In this document: in pieces, positions 48,447 to 57,845 of the stretch
Numbering within the stretch: position 1 is the stretch's first letter
Layout of the letters: the number at the start of each line of letters is the position of its first letter
NCBI RefSeq assembly: GCF_018403225.1
Contig: NZ_BOSG01000002.1
Span: 434,001-498,000, forward strand
Length of the DNA: 64,000 nt
Reading direction: 5' to 3'
From: Paenibacillus sp. J23TS9
GTDB lineage: Bacteria; Bacillota; Bacilli; Paenibacillales; Paenibacillaceae
Program-made: the position numbers and the translations under genes
Notes under the pieces: generated by a model
The model's database searches: none
Told to the model about the DNA's origin: nothing
Seen by the model: the letters and a program-made list of their open reading frames with translations, nothing else

Positions 48447-48720
48447 CAGATTTTCTGAATAAAGCTCGGACTAATTAAGATTAAGCAATGAATCCATGAA
48501 TAAATATGATGCTCCCCCGCGGAGTCTATGATTCTATTCCTCACATTTTAAAGGAAACTGGACCCAACAGCCGCAGGGGACGTCACTTAACCGATGCTCT
48601 ATTAACAAGTGCCTTCCGTTTGGAACAGTATATGCATGCCGTATTTATTATGATACCCGAATTGGACAGGGATCCCGTCTGTCTAACTTCGTCTGATTCT
48701 TATGCGAAAGGAGGTAGTTT

Positions 48721-49383
48721 ATGGAGTCTATACGTTCTCTCCTCGGTAAAAAAGTCGAGCTCAAATTATTAGGCTGTAAAATTCCTTTCATCGGAGAGCT
48801 CGTGGATCTTGGCAGCGATATTATCGTGATTTTCTCCGAGAGCAGATATGTCTACACGCCTGTGCATCATTTACAGCATATGAAGCTCTCAGCGGACAGC
48901 GAAGATTCCTCTCCGGCCGACAGGGAACCATTGGTAGATCATACCCATATCTCATATCGGAAAATGCTGATGAACTCCAGAGGGATTTTCATGGAAATCG
49001 ATTTGGGAGGCCCCAATCTCCTTCATGGTTATGTAACCAGTATTATGAATGATTACTTTATATTTTTCTCGCCGATCTATCATTCCGTATATATACCGCT
49101 TCATCATGTGAAGTATATATGCCCTCTTCCGCCCAATATGACCCCATCCTATCTCAATCAGCATCTTTTTCAGCTGCAGCAGCCTGCTCTCCCCCTCTCG
49201 CGTACTTTGGATCAGCAGCTGGAAAAATTTCAAAATGAGCTGGTTATTTTTGATTTGGGGGAATCCCCATTAAAAGCCGGCATGTTAAAAAAGGTGGACA
49301 ATCGGATCATTGAACTGGTGGAGGCCGGAGGAAAAACCATCCTGCTTCACTGTGACCATATCAAATCGATTCATCTGCCGTAA
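48721..49383 (+). CDS. Second CotB-domain protein, three repeats, no tail
   Basis: 220 residues. Three diverged copies of the CotB-type barrel: about 9-50 (VELKLLGCKIPFIGELVDL), 90-132 (MEIDLGGPNLLHGYVTS) and 173-218 (LVIFDLGESPLKAGMLKK), each followed by a hydrophobic strand and an HH-x-K or HIKSI end. Unlike its neighbour it lacks a basic tail and the exact INRGGP motif, so it may be a structural coat partner rather than a CotH substrate. GAAAGGAGG lies eight bases before ATG 48721. Confidence 0.75.
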   Translation: MESIRSLLGKKVELKLLGCKIPFIGELVDLGSDIIVIFSESRYVYTPVHHLQHMKLSADSEDSSPADREPLVDHTHISYRKMLMNSRGIFMEIDLGGPNLLHGYVTSIMNDYFIFFSPIYHSVYIPLHHVKYICPLPPNMTPSYLNQHLFQLQQPALPLSRTLDQQLEKFQNELVIFDLGESPLKAGMLKKVDNRIIELVEAGGKTILLHCDHIKSIHLP

Positions 49384-49400
49384 GCTAAATACAACGAATG

Positions 49401-49441
49401 AAATGGCTGCTGTAGACGTTCTTTCTACGACAGCCATTTTC
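49401..49441 (+). terminator. Terminator of the CotB-like genes
   Basis: AAATGGCTGCTGTAGA (49401-49416) pairs with TCTACGACAGCCATTT (49424-49439) around CGTTCTT, followed by a T-rich tail. Confidence 0.85.
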
Positions 49442-49494
49442 TATGGATGTAGATATGCGTATAAAAATAAATTCATTAAACTTATTAACTGAAG

Positions 49495-49523
49495 TTAACG
49501 TACCTCTTATTTTTTTATATAAT
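49495..49523 (+). promoter_or_regulatory. SigA-type promoter of the LAL regulator gene
   Basis: TTAACG (49495-49500), 17 bases and TATAAT (49518-49523), 54 bases before the start codon. Confidence 0.65.
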
Positions 49524-49577
49524 GATGTAAAACGGGTGAAAAAATAGGAATTTGTCGCAAGTTTGGAGGAATTAAGG

Positions 49578-52187
49578 ATGAGTATAACCACTCCTGTCGT
49601 TTTAAAAACCAAAATCACCCCGCCTCTATTAAAGGAGGATCTTGTCGGACGGACAAGACTTCTGGAGTGGATACAAAACGGCACCCGAGGCCGGATCAGC
49701 CTGGTATGTGCCCCTGCAGGCTTTGGCAAAACAACACTGCTCACCCAGTGGGTCTATGCTCGGCAGACCTCCTGCGCATGGCTGACACTGGATGAACGCG
49801 ACAATGATCCGGTACGCTTCTGGCGTTATGCGGTATACTCTCTTGCGGAAACGGTTCCCACATCCATGAAATCCAAAATTGTAATGCTGGCTGAGGGCCT
49901 GAACGGCTTGTCTCTCACCGCATTTCTGGACGCTTTTATGAATGAGCTTTTTGAACTGGAGGATACCGTGAGCTGGGTTATGGATGACTACCATTTCATT
50001 ACAAATCCGCGCATTCACGAGAGCCTCTCCTACTTTATCGAATATATGCCGCAACAGCTGACCCTGCTGATCTCGAGTCGGCGGGAGCTCCCCTTTGCTA
50101 CGGTTAAATGGCTCACGAAAAATGAGAGTCGGGAAATGAACGCCTCGGGGCTGCAGTTTACACCAACCGAAACCGAGACCTTCTACCGCGAATCGGAAGG
50201 TCCGCAATTAACTGAGCGGCAAATCAGAGGATTGAATGAACGGACGGAGGGATGGGTCACCGGTTTGCAGCTCGCCCTGCTGTCCCTTCAATCCAGGCAG
50301 GATATTGACTGTTTTATTGAACAGTTTCAGGGCAGCCATCGGAATGTGACCGATTATATTTTTCATGAGGTCATTTCGAATCTGCCGGAGGAAATTTATG
50401 ATTTTGTATTAAAAACATCCATCCTGGAGCAGTTTGACGCACGGATCTGCGATGCGGTGACAGAGGATCGGGAAAGCCGAACGAAGCTTGAACACATTAA
50501 AAAGCTCAACCTCTTCCTTATCCCTTTGGACGAAAAAAATGAATGGTTCCGATATCATCATCTGTTCTCAGGCTCGGTGCGTGAATATATCAAAAGGCAG
50601 CAGCCTGAAAAATGGGACAAGCTTAACCGTTTGGCAAGCCTTGTATTTGCACAGCGGGATCATATGGATGAAGCCGTGGAGTACGCTATCACCGCCGGAG
50701 ACTTTGTACTGGTGGAAGAGCTGCTCCAAGGCCATATTTCGGTTTTGCTGGAAAGCGGAGAGCTTGGCAATCTGCTCCGCTGGTTTGAAAGCTTTCCCTC
50801 CTCGCATGCTTTGCACCCGGAGATGGATCTGTTTTATGCTTTTGTACTGGTCCTGACCGGTCGTTTCGCACAAGCCGAGCAGCGGCTCAAAGCCTTCGTG
50901 AAGAAGCACCAAGGTACAGATCCCGAACAATGGAAGCATCTGCAAAGCGGGATCTTGTTCGTTAGATCAAATCTGATGTTCGCAAGCGGTGACTTCGGCA
51001 ACTGGTATACCTTCATCGGCACCATGCTGGATGAACTCCTCCCAGCAGACCCGGCTTTTTATAAATTTAATTATAATGTCAGAGAACCTTATATCCGTCG
51101 TACGCCTCTTGGCTTGAACGGGGCCTTATCACCCGATATGGAGAACATCGGAGGCTTGTACCTCGGCGTGCTGTCTTCCCATGGTCTTCAGGAATCACTT
51201 GTATATTATTATGTGAAACAATCCTTGGTTGAAGGTTACTATGAATGGAACCGGATCGCCGAGTCCCGCAAAGCCTTGGAAGAAATGCTCCGGACTGCTT
51301 CCCGCGTCGAGCTGCCCGGACTGCTGGTTCCTATACTGCTTATGCGTGTAAAGCTGCATCTTCTGGAAGGGCATACTCAGCTGGCCCATGATTTACTTGA
51401 GGAGGGTCTCGATAAAGCCGGGCTTCATTGGAAAGAACCCTGGGTTTCCCTGCTGCTTGCCCGAAAAATGCGCCTGCTCATCAAGGAGGGCAAGCTGCCT
51501 GCAGCCAAAAAAATCGCGGCTAAGCTTGGACTCTCCACCAAGGACAAACCTACCTTTCAGCGAGAATACGAGTATTTATCCTACGTACGCCTGCTCGGAC
51601 GGCAGCGCAAGGAGATAGAGGCACTGCGACTGCTGGAGCAGTTGAAGCCGCAATCGGTCCGAGAGCGGCTGGTTTCAAGCAGTGCGGAAATATCCATTAT
51701 TCAGGCACTGCTGGAGGAGCAGCTTGGCCAGCGGAAAGCCGCACTCCGTACGCTGCATGAAGCCCTGCTGATAGGTGAACGCAATGGATATATCCGCAGC
51801 TTCGTCGATGAAGCTGCGCCGATGCATGCTTTGCTCACCCGTTATACGGTTGAAGCCTTCACCGAACCGTCTTCTCTAACGGAGGATAAAGGCCTGGGTG
51901 AGCTAGAGGGTGTCTCTGCGGATTATGTGCACAGCCTGCTGCAGCATTTTTCAGTGGTTGAAACGGAAACCGCCGCAACTTCTTCTCTTATTGAGCAGTT
52001 CAGCCGGAGTGAAATTGTCCTGCTGCAGCTGATCCGGAAAGGCGCCAGCAACAAACAGATCGCCGCAGAGCTGGCTTTATCGGAAGGTACGGTCAAGGTT
52101 TATCTTTCGAGGCTGTACGAAAAGCTCGGCGTGTCTTCGCGGACGCAGGCGCTGCTGGCTGCGCAGGAGCTGGGTCTGCTGCTATAG
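49578..52187 (+). CDS. LAL-type (MalT-like) LuxR transcriptional regulator
   Basis: 869 residues from ATG 49578 with GGAGGA upstream. N-terminal STAND ATPase: Walker A APAGFGKTT at 45-53, Walker B WVMDDYHF. The middle 500 residues are helical repeat (TPR-like) sensor. The C-terminal LuxR helix-turn-helix reads GASNKQIAAELALSEGTVKVYLSRLYEKLGVSS. ATP and an inducer normally drive oligomerisation in MalT relatives. No adjacent target operon is obvious. Its last 95 bases overlap the coding region of the convergent kinase gene. Confidence 0.92.
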   Translation: MSITTPVVLKTKITPPLLKEDLVGRTRLLEWIQNGTRGRISLVCAPAGFGKTTLLTQWVYARQTSCAWLTLDERDNDPVRFWRYAVYSLAETVPTSMKSKIVMLAEGLNGLSLTAFLDAFMNELFELEDTVSWVMDDYHFITNPRIHESLSYFIEYMPQQLTLLISSRRELPFATVKWLTKNESREMNASGLQFTPTETETFYRESEGPQLTERQIRGLNERTEGWVTGLQLALLSLQSRQDIDCFIEQFQGSHRNVTDYIFHEVISNLPEEIYDFVLKTSILEQFDARICDAVTEDRESRTKLEHIKKLNLFLIPLDEKNEWFRYHHLFSGSVREYIKRQQPEKWDKLNRLASLVFAQRDHMDEAVEYAITAGDFVLVEELLQGHISVLLESGELGNLLRWFESFPSSHALHPEMDLFYAFVLVLTGRFAQAEQRLKAFVKKHQGTDPEQWKHLQSGILFVRSNLMFASGDFGNWYTFIGTMLDELLPADPAFYKFNYNVREPYIRRTPLGLNGALSPDMENIGGLYLGVLSSHGLQESLVYYYVKQSLVEGYYEWNRIAESRKALEEMLRTASRVELPGLLVPILLMRVKLHLLEGHTQLAHDLLEEGLDKAGLHWKEPWVSLLLARKMRLLIKEGKLPAAKKIAAKLGLSTKDKPTFQREYEYLSYVRLLGRQRKEIEALRLLEQLKPQSVRERLVSSSAEISIIQALLEEQLGQRKAALRTLHEALLIGERNGYIRSFVDEAAPMHALLTRYTVEAFTEPSSLTEDKGLGELEGVSADYVHSLLQHFSVVETETAATSSLIEQFSRSEIVLLQLIRKGASNKQIAAELALSEGTVKVYLSRLYEKLGVSSRTQALLAAQELGLLL

Positions 52188-53226
52188 CGACAGGAAGCCG
52201 CACGGTCATTGTGGTTCCTTCGCCCAGCTGGCTGATCGCCGTGACGCTACCCTGGTGCATCTGAACGATTTTTTGAATAATGGACAGCCCAAGCCCGCTC
52301 CCGCCACCTGAGCGGGTTCTTGATTTATCCGCCTTATAAAAGCGGTCAAAGATATGGGCTTGGTCTTCTTCCGATATGCCGATGCCCGAATCCTCCACCA
52401 TGATGCATACCTGCCCTCCTTCCGCTTCCAGGCGGACCTGGATGGCGCCGCCGCGAGGCGTAAACTTGATGGCGTTATGGATCAGGTTCACCCAAACCTG
52501 GCTCAGCAGATCCGGGTCCGCATCAATCGTCACCGGGCTGAGCTCGGCTGACATATCCAAATCCTTATCCAGCCATTGCGGCTCGCAGGCCAGGATCAGC
52601 TGCTGCAGCTGCTTATCCAGCCGCATCGGAACGGGATGGAACGGATGCTTCTCGGAATCCAGCGAGGCCAAACGCAGCATATTTTCCGATAGGCGGGAGA
52701 GCCTCACGCTTTCCTGCTCAATGATATCCAGGTAATGCTCCCGTTCCTCCGTGGTCAGCTCCTTCTTCTTCAGCACTCTGGCAAAGCCGCTGATGGACGT
52801 GAGTGGAGATTGAATCTCGTGGGAAACGTTCGAAATAAATTCCTGGCGCATGGATTCGAGCTTATTCAGGTCGGCCGCCATGTCATTGATGCTCTTGATG
52901 ATATCCGTAAAGCGGCCGTTATCGAAGCCTTCCAAGGGCAGCGAGACATTAAAGTCGCCTCTGGCAATCTTCCTGAAAGCATCAATAATGCTCTGGTAGA
53001 ACTCCATCTCCCTTCTCCGGCCAAATCTCGACATGATCGAAATGAGCAGGCCAAAAATAAAAAAACCGGCAATGGATACGGCCAGCTGCCTCGCGAGAGG
53101 GACATGCGGCCACTCAAGCCAACGGATGAGGAAATAGGCCGCCGTCCAGCAGAGACTCAGTACTGAAATCACCAGCAGCATGAAAAATGCGACCTTTAGC
53201 TTCATCCAGATTCCCTTATGCTTCAT
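52093..53226 (-). CDS. Sensor histidine kinase with HAMP domain
   Basis: 377 residues. Two membrane helices (about 11-35 and 47-67) with a very short loop, HAMP region to about 130, HisKA with His136 in SNVSHEIQSPLTSISGF, HATPase N-box NLIHNAIKF, DSGIGIS, and GLGLSI. It overlaps the response regulator upstream by four bases (ATGA). The C-terminus has a Pro/Ala-rich 40-residue tail, encoded in the stretch where the gene overlaps the convergent LAL gene. Signal unknown. Confidence 0.92.
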   Translation of the reverse strand: MKHKGIWMKLKVAFFMLLVISVLSLCWTAAYFLIRWLEWPHVPLARQLAVSIAGFFIFGLLISIMSRFGRRREMEFYQSIIDAFRKIARGDFNVSLPLEGFDNGRFTDIIKSINDMAADLNKLESMRQEFISNVSHEIQSPLTSISGFARVLKKKELTTEEREHYLDIIEQESVRLSRLSENMLRLASLDSEKHPFHPVPMRLDKQLQQLILACEPQWLDKDLDMSAELSPVTIDADPDLLSQVWVNLIHNAIKFTPRGGAIQVRLEAEGGQVCIMVEDSGIGISEEDQAHIFDRFYKADKSRTRSGGGSGLGLSIIQKIVQMHQGSVTAISQLGEGTTMTVRLPVAIAADPAPAQPAAPASAKTRRAFRTASKDKP

Positions 53227-53900
53227 GAAGTCACCTCCATCCGGTATCCGAGACCGCGGATCGTCCGGATCTGAAACGCATGATCCTCCGGCGGGAACCG
53301 CTCCCGGAGGCGTTTGATATGCACGTCGACCGTGCGTTCGTCGCCTTCGTAATCGAATCCCCAGATCTGTTCGATCAGCTGGTCGCGAGAGAACGTCTTA
53401 CCTGGATAGCTTGCAAGCAGAAACAGCAGCTCGAATTCTTTCAGGGGAAGCGTAATGCCTTCTTCGCCGTTATAGCATTCGTAGGTTTTGCGGTTTAGCC
53501 GCAAGGAGCCGATCTGAATCTGCTGTGAGGCCGAAATACGGTAGCGCTTCAGAAGTGCTTTCACCCTGACGATGAGCTCCGGCGGATCGAAGGGCTTGAC
53601 CAGATAATCATCGGTTCCGAGCTCAAATCCCTTAACTTTATGCACGGTCTCTCCTTTTGCGGTGAGCATCAGGACGGGCATATCTTCATAATTTCCCGAC
53701 AGCTCCTTGCAGAGTTCCCACCCGTCCATGCCCGGCATCATGATATCGAGCACGACCAGATCGGCCCGCGTCGTTTCCAGCACCTTCAGCGCTTCGTGTC
53801 CGTTTGCGGCTTCAGCGGTGCTGAACCCTTCGCTTTTGAGCAGATGGCTTACCAGCTCACGGATATGCGGGTCATCATCAACGACAAGAATGAGCGGCAT
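53223..53900 (-). CDS. OmpR-family response regulator
   Basis: 225 residues: receiver with Asp8-Asp9-Asp10 pocket, phospho-acceptor Asp52 and Lys in LVKPFDPPEL, then an OmpR-type winged helix (LLASYPGKTFSRDQLIEQIWGFDYEGDERTVDVHIKRL). AAAGGAG lies 10 bases upstream of ATG 53900. Co-transcribed with the kinase. The divergent ABC exporter could be a target, but no binding site is identified. Confidence 0.93.
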   Translation of the reverse strand: MPLILVVDDDPHIRELVSHLLKSEGFSTAEAANGHEALKVLETTRADLVVLDIMMPGMDGWELCKELSGNYEDMPVLMLTAKGETVHKVKGFELGTDDYLVKPFDPPELIVRVKALLKRYRISASQQIQIGSLRLNRKTYECYNGEEGITLPLKEFELLFLLASYPGKTFSRDQLIEQIWGFDYEGDERTVDVHIKRLRERFPPEDHAFQIRTIRGLGYRMEVTS

Positions 53901-54129
53901 GAAGCTCAGCTCCTTTCTTAATTTGTATTGTCCGATTCATGTTCATCAATCCGGCCGCAACGGAGTGGCCTGCCAACGGATGAGATACAGAACAATTCTA
54001 CTATACATCTTTCGTTCTCGGTTAAAAGAACTGCTTCTCACAGGTTCATTCCTTGTGACCGACTTAGAATACCTTGTTTGTATGAACTGAATATGAACTA
54101 AGAATCCTTTTTTATAATCAAACTTTATC

Positions 54130-54157
54130 TTGAATCGCTTCCAAATTATTGTATGAT
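54130..54157 (+). promoter_or_regulatory. Candidate promoter of the ABC exporter genes
   Basis: TTGAAT (54130-54135), 16 bases and TATGAT (54152-54157), about 105 bases before the first exporter gene. The 360-base gap between the response regulator and the exporter holds no other feature I can support. Confidence 0.5.
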
Positions 54158-54261
54158 GGATATTATTTGCATCTGGTCAATGAAATGACGGCGGCTGGAA
54201 TGCAGTAAAAACCAAGCTTAAAAATACATACTTGTCTTGTTTTGGAATTGGGGGTTTTCAC

Positions 54262-56006
54262 ATGCAACAGCCTAAACAGCCATCGATGTCCTGGTTACTA
54301 AGGTATCTGCGTCCGGTCAAGGGCCGGCTGCTCATTCTGCTTATTCTGCTGCTCGCTTCCACCGGGGCCCAGCTCGTGAATCCGCAGATTGTGCAGCGTT
54401 TTATCGATACAGCGGTGGATAACGGTGTGGTTTCCAGTCTGCTCGTATTGGCTGGTATCTATCTTATCTTTGCCGTTTTCAATCAAGTTTTGACAGTAGC
54501 CATCAGCTATTTGGGAAATGATGTATCCTGGCGTGCCACCAACCAGCTTCGCGGCGATCTGCTGAAGCACTGTCTACGTCTGGATATGCGCTTTCACAAT
54601 ATGAAAACGCCCGGTGAAATGATCGAGCGTATCGATGGTGACGTGACCAATATGTCGAACTTTTTCGCCATGTTTATCATCAAGGTCATCGGCAGCTTTG
54701 TGCTCCTCGCCGGCATCCTTAGCTTTATGTTTACCATTAACTGGCCGATTGCGACAGTCATGACCGTATTTACGCTAGCCTCTATTGGCGCCATGGTTTT
54801 CATCCGGGATCTGGGCGTAAAATCCTCCAAAGACGAGCGCGGAGCAAGTGCAGCGCTATTCGGATTTATTGAGGAACGGATTGCGGGGATTGAGGATGTT
54901 CAGGCGAACGGCAATGTGCCGTATGTCATGAACCGTTTCCACCGTGCCATGCGTACCGTGTTCCTGAAAGGCCGCAAAGCATGGATGCTGCGGGTCATTC
55001 CCTGGAATACGACCGTAGTCCTTTTTGCCATCGCCGTAACGGTCGTACTGCTGCTTGGCGTTCACTATTATCTGACCAATCAAATAACGTTGGGTACACT
55101 CTTCCTCATCTATCAGTACACACAAATGCTGAACGACCCTATCGAACAGCTGGGTGATCAGGTGCAGGAATTCCAAAAGGCCAAATCCGGCATGATGCGC
55201 TCCCAGGAGCTGCTGGCAAACCGCAGCGAGATCGTTGAAGGAAACGATACGACGCTGCCTGACGGCGCACTCGGTTTGGAATTTGATCATGTCAACTTCA
55301 GCTCAACCCGGATAAGCCCGTGCTTCATGATATTACATTCTCCGTTCGTCCAGGCGAGAGACTGGGCATTATCGGGCGTACCGGCAGCGGTAAATCCAGC
55401 CTCAGCCGTGTCCTGCTGCGGTTATACAACATTAACAGCGGCGTCATCCGAGTCGGAGGCACAGACATTCAGGAGCTGAAGCTTGAGGCATTATATCGCC
55501 GGGTAGGCATGGTAACGCAGGATGTACAGCTGTTTGACGGCTCTCTCCGCGATAATCTGACGCTGTTTGACAGCAGTATTTCGGATGATTATATCCTGGA
55601 AACGACGGGCGGACTCGGACTGAAGCAGTGGATTGATTCGCTGCCTGAAGGCCTGGATACGCATCTAAAGGCAGGCGGTGCCTCCCTTTCTGCCGGCGAG
55701 GCCCAGCTCTTCGCCCTGACACGGGTATTCCTGACCCAGCCGAGTCTGGTCATTCTGGATGAGCCTTCATCGCGCCTCGATGCTGCTACCGAGGCCATGC
55801 TGCAATCCGCCGTGGATCAGCTCATGATGAAATGTACGGGCATTGTAATCGCACACCGCCTCTCTACGCTGGAGCAGGTGGATCACATTATGGTGCTTGG
55901 AGACGGAAAGATACTCGAATTTGGCGAGAGGGAGGCATTGGCTAAAGATCCTTCCTCCCATTACGCTCAGCTCCTGATTACAGGCAGAGAGGAGGATTTG
56001 GCATGA
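54262..56006 (+). pseudogene. Type I ABC exporter subunit interrupted by a -1 frameshift
   Basis: The transmembrane part is read from ATG 54262 (TTGGGGG upstream) through six helices to about 55300. The ATPase is in a different frame, continuing from about 55303 to 56006. The fused product would read FDHVNFS-x-NPDKPVLHDITF. In the DNA one base is missing between AGC (55300-55302) and AAC (55305-55307), where a Tyr or Ser codon is expected. The ATPase has Walker A GRTGSGKSS, signature LSAGE and Walker B ILDEPSS with its catalytic Glu. Either the gene is broken, translation slips, or the base is a sequencing error. It ends by ATGA overlap with the second exporter gene. Confidence 0.82.
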
Positions 56007-57793
56007 CCGTATCCCGATTTATACAACGCCTGTTTGCTCATAACATACCTCTGTTCATCGTAAACGGCCTGCTATGGGGGATGTTTCACTCCATACCGCT
56101 GCTCCTCGGACTCGGTATGCAATGGTTTTTTGACAGGGCGACAAGCCAATCGCATAACTATTTGTGGCTTGCTGTCCCGCTGATCTTTATCGCACTCGTG
56201 AGGATATCAAGGGTAGGTGTCTTTTTCTGGGCTTTCTTTAAATGGGTGACTTACATTTACGATATTCAGGCGATACTTCGCACCAATATGCTCAAGGGCA
56301 TTATGCGCTGGCCCGGCCGGAACCTTCCTGCCTCCCCGGGCGAGGCGGTGAGCCGGTTCCGGGAGGATGTGGATGAGGTTGTCGAATACGTGGAATCCTG
56401 GGTTGACTTCTGGGGCCGATTCGCGTTTGCGGTCATTTCCCTTGTCATTATGGCCCGAATCAATTGGCAGATTACCCTGGTCGCTATTCTCCCGCTGCTT
56501 GCGGTTACCCTGCTGAATAATCTTTCAGGCAACCGTGCCAGGCGTTATGGCCAGCAAAATCGTGAAGCTACGGGGCGCATCACCAGCTTCATTGCCGAAT
56601 CCTTCGGCGCGGTGCAGGCCCTCAAACTCGGCCAGGCCGAGGAGCATGTCCATCAGCGGTTTACCCAGCTGAACGAATCCCGCCGCCAGGCAGCGCTTAA
56701 GGATAATCTCTTCAAGCAATGGATGCGCTCGCTCAATCAGCATGTGTTAAGCATTTGTACAGGTATTATCCTGCTGATGTGCGCCTCCGCAATGGAAGCG
56801 GGACGATTTACCGTAGGTGATTTTGCACTCTTTACTTCGTATCTGTCGAATATTGCCTTCAGTATTTCACTGTTCGGATATATGGTATTCCAGCATAAAC
56901 GCTTAAAGGTGTCCCTGGACCGGATGAGTATACTCTTCCGTCCCGGCGAACAGGACCGGATCATGGAATTCAGTGAAACCCATCTTTACGGAGAACCGCC
57001 TGAGCCGCCCGTCATTCAAAAGGATCCGAAAGAGCGGCTGCAAACGCTGGAGATCAATGGGCTCTCCTATTCCTACCCGAACTCCGAGAACGGCATTTCT
57101 GATGTGAGCTTCTCGATGGAACGCGGGAAATTCGTAGTGATTACTGGCCGGATCGGCTCCGGTAAATCTACGCTGGTACGCGCAATGCTCGGACTGCTGC
57201 CCACATCGGGCGGTTCCGTGCACTGGAACGGCAAAGAAGTTGATCCAGCTGCATTTCTCATACCGCCAAGGGCTGCTTATACGCCTCAAGTCCCGCGGCT
57301 GTTCAGTGATTCACTTCGGGAAAATATCATTCAAGGGAGCCCGCCAAGTGAGGATAAGCTTGCGCGTGCCATCCATTTGGCCGTTATGGAAAAGGATATT
57401 GAAGATCTGGAGAAAGGTCTGGATACCTTTGTTGGTCCAAGAGGAGTCATGCTGTCGGGTGGTCAGATCCAGCGCGCCGCTACAGCGCGGATGATGATGA
57501 CGGAGTCGGATCTGTTCATCTTCGACGATCTGTCGAGCGCACTGGACGTCGAGACGGAGAAACAGCTCTGGGAACGTCTCTTTGAAGAGAGGGATGTCAC
57601 TTGTATTGCCGTATCCCACCGTAGGGCAGCTCTTGCGCAGGCCGATCATATCATCGTCATGAAAGATGGCCGTATCGAATCAGAGGGTACATTATCCGAC
57701 CTGCTGGCAAGCAGCACCGAAATGCAGCTGCTGTGGCAGGGTGAGGCTTCAGCGGTCGAAGAAGCGGATGATAGCCTGATTACGGCTAATTAA
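56003..57793 (+). CDS. Type I ABC exporter subunit with degenerate Walker B
   Basis: 596 residues: six transmembrane helices, then an ATPase with Walker A GRIGSGKST, intact signature LSGGQ and Walker B LFIFDDLSSALD, in which the catalytic Glu is replaced by Asp. That is typical of the degenerate half of heterodimeric exporters such as BmrCD-like pairs. The partner encoded upstream keeps the Glu. The pair would export drugs, lipids or peptides; the substrate is unknown. Without an intact partner this subunit may be idle. Confidence 0.92.
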   Translation: MTVSRFIQRLFAHNIPLFIVNGLLWGMFHSIPLLLGLGMQWFFDRATSQSHNYLWLAVPLIFIALVRISRVGVFFWAFFKWVTYIYDIQAILRTNMLKGIMRWPGRNLPASPGEAVSRFREDVDEVVEYVESWVDFWGRFAFAVISLVIMARINWQITLVAILPLLAVTLLNNLSGNRARRYGQQNREATGRITSFIAESFGAVQALKLGQAEEHVHQRFTQLNESRRQAALKDNLFKQWMRSLNQHVLSICTGIILLMCASAMEAGRFTVGDFALFTSYLSNIAFSISLFGYMVFQHKRLKVSLDRMSILFRPGEQDRIMEFSETHLYGEPPEPPVIQKDPKERLQTLEINGLSYSYPNSENGISDVSFSMERGKFVVITGRIGSGKSTLVRAMLGLLPTSGGSVHWNGKEVDPAAFLIPPRAAYTPQVPRLFSDSLRENIIQGSPPSEDKLARAIHLAVMEKDIEDLEKGLDTFVGPRGVMLSGGQIQRAATARMMMTESDLFIFDDLSSALDVETEKQLWERLFEERDVTCIAVSHRRAALAQADHIIVMKDGRIESEGTLSDLLASSTEMQLLWQGEASAVEEADDSLITAN

Positions 57794-57810
57794 TTCCATA
57801 CAAAAAGAGC

Positions 57811-57843
57811 AGGGCCAAGAGAAACTCGCTTGGCCCTCTTTAT
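57811..57843. terminator. Bidirectional terminator between exporter and importer genes
   Basis: AGGGCCAAG (57811-57819) pairs with CTTGGCCCT (57829-57837), with T-rich flanks on both strands. Confidence 0.85.
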
Positions 57844-57845
57844 AT

